From a virus: a stretch of 28,075 bases of DNA. The notes beneath the pieces are model-generated. The model was given only the letters and a program-made list of their open reading frames with translations, ran no database searches and had not been told where the DNA came from. Position numbers and translations under genes: made by a program. The stretch is from the IMG/VR virus record IMGVR_UViG_3300035523_000143, positions 1 through 28,075 of that record. One strand, given 5' to 3'. Positions 1-6,671 of this stretch are shown here, piece by piece (within the stretch, counting starts at the first letter, position 1; the number at the start of each line of letters is the position of its first letter).

Positions 1-39
1 ATGGACACGAGGTTAACGGCCTTGAGAAAGGAGAAACGC

Positions 40-564
40 GTGGAGACCGCGATGCAGATGCAGAAAGAGATTGAGGCGCTGAGCCGGATGACAGTCGGCC
101 AACTCCGCCAGAAGTACCTGGAGGTGTTCGGCGAGGAGTCCCGCTCGAACCACAAACAGTTCCTGTTTCGGAGGATCGCCTGGCGCATCCAGGCGCTGGC
201 CGAGGGCGGCCTGTCCGAGCGTGCCCGCCGCCGCGCGCTGGAGATTGCGAACGACGCCGACCTGCGCATCCGGGCGCCCCGGACCATGTTTGGGCAGGAT
301 CCTACGCTGAATCCGAAGTTGAGCGTCACGCGCAAGGTGGCCGGCGACCTCGACGCGAGGCTCCCACCGCACGGCTCCTTCCTGGAGCGCGAGTACAAGG
401 GCCGCCGGATCATCGTGAAGGTCCTGGTGGACGGATTCGCGTTCGAAGGTCGGACCTATCGGTCCCTCAGCGCCATCGCCCGCGAGGTCACCGGCACCAA
501 GTGGAACGGCTTCCTCTTTTTCAACCTGTCGCCAACCCAGGAGGCCGCCGATGGCAAGAAATAG
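40..564 (+). CDS. DUF2924 family protein next to the recombinase
   Basis: Protein of 174 aa matching the DUF2924 pattern: an N-terminal helical part (EIEALSRMTVGQLRQKY, FLFRRIAWRIQALAEGG) and a C-terminal part with RxIxVxVLxDGFxFEGRxYxSLSAIAxxxTGTxWNGxLFF. This family is usually found directly upstream of large serine recombinases on mobile elements. Its function is unproven, and an accessory DNA-binding or directionality role is only a guess. The reading frame is open from base 1, but the GTG at 40 is the better start because AAAGGAG lies 6 bases before it. The ATG at base 1 has no visible context in this window. The gene end overlaps the recombinase start by 14 bases, so the two are probably translated together. 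The last residues are charged and poorly conserved. Confidence 0.85.
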   Translation: METAMQMQKEIEALSRMTVGQLRQKYLEVFGEESRSNHKQFLFRRIAWRIQALAEGGLSERARRRALEIANDADLRIRAPRTMFGQDPTLNPKLSVTRKVAGDLDARLPPHGSFLEREYKGRRIIVKVLVDGFAFEGRTYRSLSAIAREVTGTKWNGFLFFNLSPTQEAADGKK

Positions 565-2131
565 TGCCCCGCGGGCGACCGCCAACGGGTCGAACGAGAC
601 GCCCGCCACGAAAGTACTTCGCTGCGCGATCTACACGCGCAAATCCACCGAGGAGGGACTCCAGCAGGACTTCAACTCACTGGATGCGCAGCGCGAAGCG
701 GCAGAGGCGTTCATCGCCAGCCAGAAACGCGAGGGATGGCAGGTCGTCGCTGACCACTTCGACGACGGCGGCTACAGCGGCGCCAACATGGACCGTCCCG
801 CTCTCAAGCGGCTTCTGGCTGCCGTCGATGCCCGCTCGGTGGACTGCGTGGTGGTCTACAAGGTCGACCGGCTCAGCCGCTCCCTGATGGACTTCGCAAG
901 GATCGTCGAGGTGTTCGATCAGAACGGCGTAAGCTTCGTCTCCGTCACGCAGCAGTTCAACACGACGACGTCCATCGGCCGCCTGACGCTGAACATCCTT
1001 CTCTCGTTCGCCCAGTTTGAACGCGAGATCATCTCCGAGCGCACCCGCGACAAAATGTCGGCGGCGCGCCGCAAGGGCAAGTGGATCGGTGGCCATCCGG
1101 TGCTGGGCTACGACATCGATTCGAAGGGTGGCCGGCTCATCGTCAATCCGGAGGAGGCAGAGCAGGTTCGAACGATCTTTGGTCTTTACCTGGAACTCCG
1201 GTCCTTGCTGCCGCTCCTGCAGGAGGCCGACCGGCGCGGCCTACGGACAAAGCGGTGGACGACGGTGGACGGCAAGGTCCGGGGCGGCGAGCGCATCGCG
1301 AAGGGAACGATGCACGGCATCCTCACCAACGCCATCTACACCGGAATGGTCGAACACAAGGGCTGCCTGTACCCGGGCGAGCACGAGCGGATTATCGACC
1401 AGATCACGTGGGATCGGGTTCACGAGAACCTTCGACGGAACAGTGGCGACAACGGGGCCAGCCTGAAGAACAAGTTCGGCGCCCTGCTGAAAGGCCTGCT
1501 GTTCTGCATCCCCTGCGGGACGCCAATGATCCACACCTACACGATGCGGAACTCCAAACGGTACCGCTACTACGTCTGCTACAACGCGCAACAGAAGGGT
1601 TGGAGGAGCTGCGAGACGAAATCCGTGCCGGCGCAGGCGATCGAATCCGCGGTCCTCGACAGCATCCGCCGTATTGGGACCGACCCCAAACTGGCCGACG
1701 CCGTCGCCGCCGAAGCCCTCGCGGAGGTGGCGCGCAAACGCCGGGAGGTCGATCAGCAGTCGGAAACCCATCGGCGAGGCCTCCGGCAACTCAACCAGAA
1801 CCTCGCGCGGGAAGCAGCGGACACCAGCGTGGACACCGGCGCACGGTTCGAGCGGATGGCAGCGCTACAACGGGAGATCGAGAGCACTGAGCGCCGCCTG
1901 GCGGAGCTCACCACCGAGCGCACTGAACTCGACAGGGACCACATCAACGCCAACGACCTCCACCGCACACTGGCCGAGTTCGACGCCATCTGGTCGTCGC
2001 TGACCACCAAAGAGCAGGAGCAGATGGTCCATCTGCTGGTCGCCAAGGTCGGCTACGAGGGGCGAACCGGCAAGGTCACCGTCAATTTCAGCAACCAAGG
2101 AGCGAAGGAACTATGCCAAGGAAAGAGCTGA
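551..2131 (+). CDS. Large serine recombinase / integrase
   Basis: Large serine integrase (526 aa) that would join attP and attB through a covalent serine-DNA intermediate. The N-terminal resolvase domain (about 23-170) shows the YTRKS motif with nucleophile Ser32, YSGANMDRP (Arg82), the YKVDRLSR active-site motif (104-110), and the QFEREIISERT helix (155-165). A recombinase domain follows (IGGHPVLGYD onward), then a zinc ribbon with Cys319, Cys322, Cys343 and Cys354, then a long charged coiled coil (about 390-460), as in phiC31/Bxb1-type integrases. The ATG at 551 has AGGAGG 6 bases upstream, inside the DUF2924 gene. It is full length with no visible lesion, so the element may be integration-competent. 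The attachment sites are not in view. Confidence 0.95.
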   Translation: MARNSAPRATANGSNETPATKVLRCAIYTRKSTEEGLQQDFNSLDAQREAAEAFIASQKREGWQVVADHFDDGGYSGANMDRPALKRLLAAVDARSVDCVVVYKVDRLSRSLMDFARIVEVFDQNGVSFVSVTQQFNTTTSIGRLTLNILLSFAQFEREIISERTRDKMSAARRKGKWIGGHPVLGYDIDSKGGRLIVNPEEAEQVRTIFGLYLELRSLLPLLQEADRRGLRTKRWTTVDGKVRGGERIAKGTMHGILTNAIYTGMVEHKGCLYPGEHERIIDQITWDRVHENLRRNSGDNGASLKNKFGALLKGLLFCIPCGTPMIHTYTMRNSKRYRYYVCYNAQQKGWRSCETKSVPAQAIESAVLDSIRRIGTDPKLADAVAAEALAEVARKRREVDQQSETHRRGLRQLNQNLAREAADTSVDTGARFERMAALQREIESTERRLAELTTERTELDRDHINANDLHRTLAEFDAIWSSLTTKEQEQMVHLLVAKVGYEGRTGKVTVNFSNQGAKELCQGKS

Positions 2132-2553
2132 TATGTCCCTGTGAGTCCGCAGCCCAAGTCGAGGTGACCATCTCGATTCGCAAAAGGCCCCGTAGCGCCA
2201 CCGCCGAGGAGCTCGCAGTGCGGCCGGAAGCCAGCCACCGAATTCCCAGGATCGCGCGGCTGATGGCAATGGCTATCAAGTTCCAGGACTTGGTCGATCG
2301 CGGCCAGGTCCGCGACTATGCCGATCTCGCTAGCCTGGGGTCTGTGACTAGGGCGCGCGTAACGCAGATCATGAATCTCTTGCTGCTGGCACCCCAAATA
2401 CAGGAGATCTTGTTGTTCCACCTTCAATCCGGAGAGTATATCCACCACAGAGAAATTTGCGAGCGCGACCTAAGGAGCATAGCGTCAATGCCGTCCTGGA
2501 CCGACCAGATCGGATCGTTCGAAAGACGGTTCATTCAAGCTGGGCACGCGTAG
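2113..2553 (+). CDS. Small ParB/HTH-like protein linked to the recombinase
   Basis: Protein of 146 aa overlapping the recombinase end by 19 bases, with AAGGA just upstream of the ATG. The central stretch RIARLMAMAIKFQDLVDRGQVRDYADLASLGSVTRARVTQIMNLLLLAP (residues about 46-95) reads as helix-turn-helix DNA binding, like the HTH of ParB/KorB-type proteins. Residues after that (IQEILLFHLQSGEYIHHREI) are also typical of this recombinase-linked protein. It is probably a DNA-binding partner of the recombinase, acting as an architectural or directionality factor. No experimental role is known to me. It is followed by only 34 bases before the convergent end of the restriction endonuclease gene, and I see no clear terminator hairpin there. 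Confidence 0.8.
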   Translation: MPRKELICPCESAAQVEVTISIRKRPRSATAEELAVRPEASHRIPRIARLMAMAIKFQDLVDRGQVRDYADLASLGSVTRARVTQIMNLLLLAPQIQEILLFHLQSGEYIHHREICERDLRSIASMPSWTDQIGSFERRFIQAGHA

Positions 2554-2587
2554 CCCCGTGGACGGTGCCTTACTCAAAGCACACGCA

Positions 2588-3433
2588 TCACTGTGCCAGG
2601 GCAAGCATCGTTTGCCACGCAGCCGCAGCTTGCGCCATGGAATCAACCTGAAACACTGCGTCGACTGCCCTTTCTGGGGTATTCAGCACTGTAGTGATGG
2701 AGTGGGTCGCGACGGTACGAAGTGCTAATTGATCCTGCGGACCGCAAGTTGGCGTGATAGCAAAGTACCGGATTCCCAGTGGATTTAGGACCCATAACCG
2801 CGTTTGCATGTGGCGGTAGAGGGCCTTCATCAAGCTACCTTCGTGGGGCAACTGAAGACGCCTGTCAGGCCGAAGTGAAGCCTTAACTCCGGCATAGCCT
2901 ATGATGCCTTCGAAGGTGCAGGCATTTATGAAGGCGAGGTATTGGTTCCTTAGTATTTCAAGAGCCTGCTCGTTGACTTCTTCGATCGGCTCCAGGAGTT
3001 GGACGGCTTGAGGTAGCTGTGTGACGTCCAAGATCACGAAATCCGGATTCGATGTGATCAACTCAACATCAACCTCCTGTACTTTCGCGCGAAGGTCCTG
3101 CACGAAAGCGTACAGCTCCGGCGAATAGAGGCTAGTGACGTCGAAGCTGTCGACATTGGGTAGCGGCAATGCCACTCCAAGCTGGGGATTCGCCGCATGT
3201 AGGTTCCTAGCTGCGATGCCCACTAGCCATTCATACCAGTCGCCGCGAGCGCGCGCGAGGGTCCCCGAATTGACGTCCGGGTTAACCTGCCTTAAGGCCT
3301 CGTCAAATTCATTAAAAAGCGCAACGAACGACTGATCGGGCGCCGGCAGAGCCCCATTCAGAAGCGTCACAAAGGAGGACGGGATGTTGAGTTTGCCGTT
3401 TAGCTGCCCGTAGGGAGCTGGAAAAGTGCCCAT
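2588..3433 (-). CDS. Type II restriction endonuclease, Cfr10I/Bse634I family (predicted R^CCGGY)
   Basis: Restriction endonuclease of 281 aa; Cfr10I is about 285 aa. Several blocks match the Cfr10I/Bse634I family as I know it: GDWYEWLVGI (64-73), DSFDVTSLY (95-103), LITSNPDF (126-133), then VKASLRPDRRLQLPHEGSLM (183-202), followed by KALYRHMQTR, WVLNP.GIRY and TVATHSIT. The catalytic set is PD (Asp131), Lys184 and Glu198. The Lys-to-Glu spacing of 14 equals that between Lys190 and Glu204 of Cfr10I. R188-P-D190-R191 is the CCGG-reading motif shared by this enzyme group. The predicted target is RCCGGY, with tetramer action as in the family. ATG 3433 was chosen (TTG 3436 is adjacent); no clear ribosome site is visible. 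It is last in the minus-strand operon, 72 bases after the glycosylase gene. All key residues are present, so it is probably active. Confidence 0.9.
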   Translation of the reverse strand: MGTFPAPYGQLNGKLNIPSSFVTLLNGALPAPDQSFVALFNEFDEALRQVNPDVNSGTLARARGDWYEWLVGIAARNLHAANPQLGVALPLPNVDSFDVTSLYSPELYAFVQDLRAKVQEVDVELITSNPDFVILDVTQLPQAVQLLEPIEEVNEQALEILRNQYLAFINACTFEGIIGYAGVKASLRPDRRLQLPHEGSLMKALYRHMQTRLWVLNPLGIRYFAITPTCGPQDQLALRTVATHSITTVLNTPERAVDAVFQVDSMAQAAAAWQTMLALAQ

Positions 3434-3505
3434 CAAGAAACGCTATCACGGGGCCACTCGCTGCACAATGCTGGTTGGCTCGGGACATCGACACGGCTCA
3501 CGAGC

Positions 3506-4225
3506 TCATCCAGCTGATCGGTTCGTCCTCGCAGATCCGTAGGAACAACACGTTACTACGGGACACGTTCCGCACCTTGGATTCCCAGCAAGGCAGAAGG
3601 TCGCACCGAGATCGAGAATAGCCCAGTTCACGTTTCTCGCAGCCGCAGCGCGAGACCCAGTGACGGCGCCGGCCAGTTTCCAAATTGCCGGACAACGCCT
3701 CGGTTCATAGCGGGTCGCGGCAGCACCAAATATTCGCTGGATGATGCGCGCTACGTTGGTGTCGACCACAGGCGCGGCCTTGGCGAACGAGACGCAAAGC
3801 AGTGAGTTAGCAGTATAAGGCCCCACGCCAGGGAGCTGCAGCAAGCCCTCGTACGTAGTAGGAATCCTTCCGGTCGGGGATTCTTGAATCGCCGCCCCAA
3901 GGGCTTTCAGTTGCCGTGCCCGTTGGTCAGACAGACCAAGAGGCTGCAGCAGAGCGCGGAGGGAACCTAGTCTGGCTTGAGAAAGGGTCTCAGGGTTGGA
4001 GTACCTGGCCAGGAAAACAGGCAGGAATCTTTCAACAACTGGCGCGGTAGTTTTCTTCAGGAGAACCTCGGCGATCAGGACCACGTAGGCACTCGTGTCG
4101 CGTCGCCAATAGAAGGTTCTGCCGGCTGTTCTAAACCATCGGAGCAGACGCCGCCGGACAGCAGCCGCCTTTGCCCGGAGCACTGGATCGAGTTCGCTAT
4201 TGGCCAAAGGCGATTCTCGCGCCAT
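3506..4225 (-). CDS. HhH-GPD DNA glycosylase, MIG-type T:G mismatch repair (predicted)
   Basis: Base-excision glycosylase of the Nth/MutY superfamily, 239 aa. It shows the helix-hairpin-helix LPGVGPYTAN (131-140), the catalytic aspartate in VVDTNVARI (Asp155), and a 4Fe-4S motif C211-x6-C218-x2-C221-x5-C227. The residue after GVGx is Tyr137. EndoIII has lysine here and MutY serine. The MIG thymine glycosylase of Methanothermobacter, encoded next to a 5mC methyltransferase, has tyrosine. I infer that it removes T from T:G mismatches formed when the neighbouring methyltransferase's 5mC deaminates, a role Vsr plays elsewhere. The longer open frame continues upstream to 4477, but similarity begins only after Met 4225, which overlaps the preceding gene end by 29 bases. 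Confidence 0.85.
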   Translation of the reverse strand: MARESPLANSELDPVLRAKAAAVRRRLLRWFRTAGRTFYWRRDTSAYVVLIAEVLLKKTTAPVVERFLPVFLARYSNPETLSQARLGSLRALLQPLGLSDQRARQLKALGAAIQESPTGRIPTTYEGLLQLPGVGPYTANSLLCVSFAKAAPVVDTNVARIIQRIFGAAATRYEPRRCPAIWKLAGAVTGSRAAAARNVNWAILDLGATFCLAGNPRCGTCPVVTCCSYGSARTNRSAG

Positions 4226-4952
4226 CCGAAAACCGCACAACAACGACGGGACCGCCGATGGTGAGAGTCTCCTCTTCCGAACGCGGGTCGAACCGCCGCA
4301 CCCGGGCTGCGGCTTCTTCAGCACTCGGGACCTTGACGAACGGAATGAGTTCGATGGTTTCACCGTTTGGGTTCGGGTGCTGGGCGAGAAGAGCCAGCAC
4401 GTGCTCAGAGGAAACCAGGTACCCCGTGCCACCGGCGAGAGGCTTCGGCTGGGCGCCCTGGAACACCAAGGTCGCAAACTCGCTCGCCCTGCTTAGGTGC
4501 GAGGTGAGAATGAGGAGGCTTATCTGCTTCTGATTCGCAATGATCTTCGCATCCGCGAGGGTGGCATTGGCCATCTTCACTGTGTAGGGCTCGGCCTTCT
4601 TCAGCGTTCCCAACTCGTGGGTCTGCCTCCCCAGCCAGACCAGATGCTTTCGTTCGTCCAGCTTCATCCATTCGACATCGGGCAGGTTGGCCAGGAGTGT
4701 TTCGGGTTGGTTCCTGCTCGATCCACTGCCGCCAAGGATACTGTCGACGTGAACCGGCATGTTCAGCGTCAAGCGGTCGGCGACGCGCCGCAGTTCAGCC
4801 AGAGGCCGGGTCTTGACCTCGCCCGATATGGTCTTGAGCTTGATGTACTCATCGTCGACTTCCGCAACGCGAATATCGCTCCGGCCAGAGATCGAGTGCA
4901 GTTGCCGGCCCTCCATCTGCTTCAGGGAAGACCGGACTTGGTTCCAATCCAT
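4197..4952 (-). CDS. Unknown protein embedded in the R-M/MORC operon
   Basis: Protein of 251 aa that I do not recognise. The N-terminal 70 residues alternate strand-like segments (GRQLHSISGRSDIRVAEVDD, YIKLKTISGEVKTRPLAELRRVAD), suggesting a small beta-barrel or wHTH-like nucleic-acid or peptide-binding fold. The middle (about 100-185) has LVWLGRQTHELGTLKKAEPY and ISLLILTSHLSRASEFATLVFQG. The C-terminus is beta-rich. There is no signal peptide, membrane segment, Walker motif or obvious nuclease motif. ATG 4952 lies 2 bases after the helicase stop codon and the gene end overlaps the glycosylase start, so it is firmly part of the operon and is expected to work with helicase and ATPase. A specificity or adaptor subunit is possible but unproven. 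Confidence 0.8.
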   Translation of the reverse strand: MDWNQVRSSLKQMEGRQLHSISGRSDIRVAEVDDEYIKLKTISGEVKTRPLAELRRVADRLTLNMPVHVDSILGGSGSSRNQPETLLANLPDVEWMKLDERKHLVWLGRQTHELGTLKKAEPYTVKMANATLADAKIIANQKQISLLILTSHLSRASEFATLVFQGAQPKPLAGGTGYLVSSEHVLALLAQHPNPNGETIELIPFVKVPSAEEAAARVRRFDPRSEEETLTIGGPVVVVRFSDGARIAFGQ

Positions 4953-4954
4953 GT

Positions 4955-6667
4955 CTATAATCTATCCGAAAGCGTCGGCGGAAACTTCAACACGTGGTCG
5001 TCTTCACCAGCCGACTCGATCGCGGCCACATCTTCAAGCCACTCCCGTAAGAACGACTCGGCCTTCTTGTCCTCGCCTCCGAGATTCATGAATCGGACCT
5101 TGCTGCCGATGCTGACGTACTGCGGACCCTCCTGCAGCTTGTTCTGAAGGTCCAGTCCCGCAGCAAAACGGCGAACATCTGAGACGAAGTCGAGAACGAT
5201 CACCTTGTCTTTTCCGGATGCGATCCTCAGCCCACGTCCCAGCTGCTGCACAAAAATCCGGCGGCTGTGCGTCACCCTTTGGAAAACGACGATGTTCACG
5301 TCAGGAAGGTCGATTCCTTCATTGAGAAGATCCACTGCGCACAAGACGCCAATATGCCCATCGTGGAAATCAGCGAGGATTTTCGATCGCTGCGCGTGAC
5401 TGAGTCGCGGAGCGCCCGGACTGCCTGCATACAGAGCCTCCGCACGAGTGAACCCCAACCCGTTCACGCGGTCGCGCATCGTGATCGCGTGGTCGATGTT
5501 GCCGCAGAATACGATGGCGCGCGCGTGAGGGATTTCGTACCACGTATCCTTGAGCTTCTGAACTACTGCGTCATCCCATTCCTGGATGAAGATCGTTCTG
5601 TTGAGGCCCCGCGGCGTGAGATGATGCGCGCGGTTGAGCTCCTGCCAGTTGATGTTGTCAACGTGCATTCGGTAGTCGACATTTGACAGCCACCCCATCT
5701 TGAGGCCTTGCACGATATCTACACAAGAAACCGGCTCGCCGAAGAGCGAGTGGATGCTCGTTCCGTCTGGACGCCAAGGAGTTGCGGTCATCCCGATCAG
5801 GAAGGGACCATCTGGCGTCCCGCTCCGAATGGCCGCCAGAACCGCGCGGTACTCGGCACTTCCTGCATGGTGGCATTCGTCCACGATCACTAGCTCGACA
5901 GGCAAGTCGAGCCTTCCAGCCACCTGAAGCTTCGAGGCGACTGAATCAATGCATGCGAAGGTCAATGTTGCATCTGGATCGGGGGTCTCATAACCGTTCC
6001 AGACTCCGGTGATCTCGGATTTGTCTAGACAAGGCCAAAACGCCCGCTCCAATTGATAAACAAGATCGTTGGTATGCGCCAGCACGAGCGCGCGCATGCC
6101 CGGGTGGGCAGCTCTCATTCGCCGGTACGACTCCGCTGCGACGAAGGTCTTACCCAAACCGGTTGCCATAACAACCAGTGCAGCACGGTGTTTGCCCTGT
6201 AGCGAAGCACTAACAATCGACGCGATCGCGCTCTCCTGATAGGGGCGTGGCTGTCTTGTTGTAAGGGACTGTGCTGGCAGTCTTTCCCATTTCTTGGACA
6301 GCGTGTTACGATCCCAGAGTTGAAGTGGAGTGCCCGCAGCCATCAGCAGTGACTGTTGTGTTCGCGCCTGATCGGTGAAGCCGAGGTTTGTCGCAACCAC
6401 TGGGACGTCCGCGCGGTAGACATGGGCGGCCCGGATGGTCTCATCCAAGACTTCGACCCCGATACTCGCCGCCCGGCGGCGCTTCACTTGAACGAGCCAC
6501 CGCTTCTCGTTCCTATGAGCCAAGATGTCTGCACCCTCGTCACCACTCTGCCCTAACAGCCGGACCCCAGTAAACCCTTCGCTCATCAGCAGCCTGCCAA
6601 CGGATCTCTCTAGGTACTGCCAGCTGCAATTCGCCAGAACGTCGTTCGATAGGAAGCCGCGGTGCAT
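4955..6667 (-). CDS. SF2 DEAD/DEAH-type helicase with N-terminal Mrr-like nuclease domain
   Basis: Fusion protein of 570 aa. Residues about 15-115 form a restriction-endonuclease (Mrr_cat) domain: helix YLERSVGRLLMSEGFTGVRLLG, then GDEGADIL with Asp47 and WLVQVKR with Gln60 and Lys62, i.e. a complete D..QxK set of the PD-(D/E)xK fold. Residues about 138-530 form an SF2 helicase: ATGLGKT (168-174), DECHH (263-267), GMTATPWR (292-299), and QQLGRGLR motif VI (474-481). It probably translocates on duplex DNA and cleaves it. ATG 6667 lies 4 bases after the stop of the ATPase gene. The open frame upstream is an overlap with that gene and is not similar to the family. Such helicase-nucleases are known genomic partners of prokaryotic MORC ATPases. 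Confidence 0.92.
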   Translation of the reverse strand: MHRGFLSNDVLANCSWQYLERSVGRLLMSEGFTGVRLLGQSGDEGADILAHRNEKRWLVQVKRRRAASIGVEVLDETIRAAHVYRADVPVVATNLGFTDQARTQQSLLMAAGTPLQLWDRNTLSKKWERLPAQSLTTRQPRPYQESAIASIVSASLQGKHRAALVVMATGLGKTFVAAESYRRMRAAHPGMRALVLAHTNDLVYQLERAFWPCLDKSEITGVWNGYETPDPDATLTFACIDSVASKLQVAGRLDLPVELVIVDECHHAGSAEYRAVLAAIRSGTPDGPFLIGMTATPWRPDGTSIHSLFGEPVSCVDIVQGLKMGWLSNVDYRMHVDNINWQELNRAHHLTPRGLNRTIFIQEWDDAVVQKLKDTWYEIPHARAIVFCGNIDHAITMRDRVNGLGFTRAEALYAGSPGAPRLSHAQRSKILADFHDGHIGVLCAVDLLNEGIDLPDVNIVVFQRVTHSRRIFVQQLGRGLRIASGKDKVIVLDFVSDVRRFAAGLDLQNKLQEGPQYVSIGSKVRFMNLGGEDKKAESFLREWLEDVAAIESAGEDDHVLKFPPTLSDRL

Positions 6668-6671
6668 CCCT

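Noticed and set aside
1-39. ATG at base 1 as the start of the DUF2924 gene
   Set aside because: Upstream sequence is not visible and the GTG at 40 has a good ribosome site.
3506-4225. MutY adenine glycosylase
   Set aside because: Tyr137 instead of Ser, short length without the MutY C-terminal NUDIX-like domain, and location in an R-M operon argue for a MIG-type enzyme.
4226-4477. 84-residue N-terminal extension of the glycosylase
   Set aside because: It is Ser/Arg-rich, lies over the unknown gene in another frame, and precedes the Met 4225 from which the HhH-GPD family region follows.
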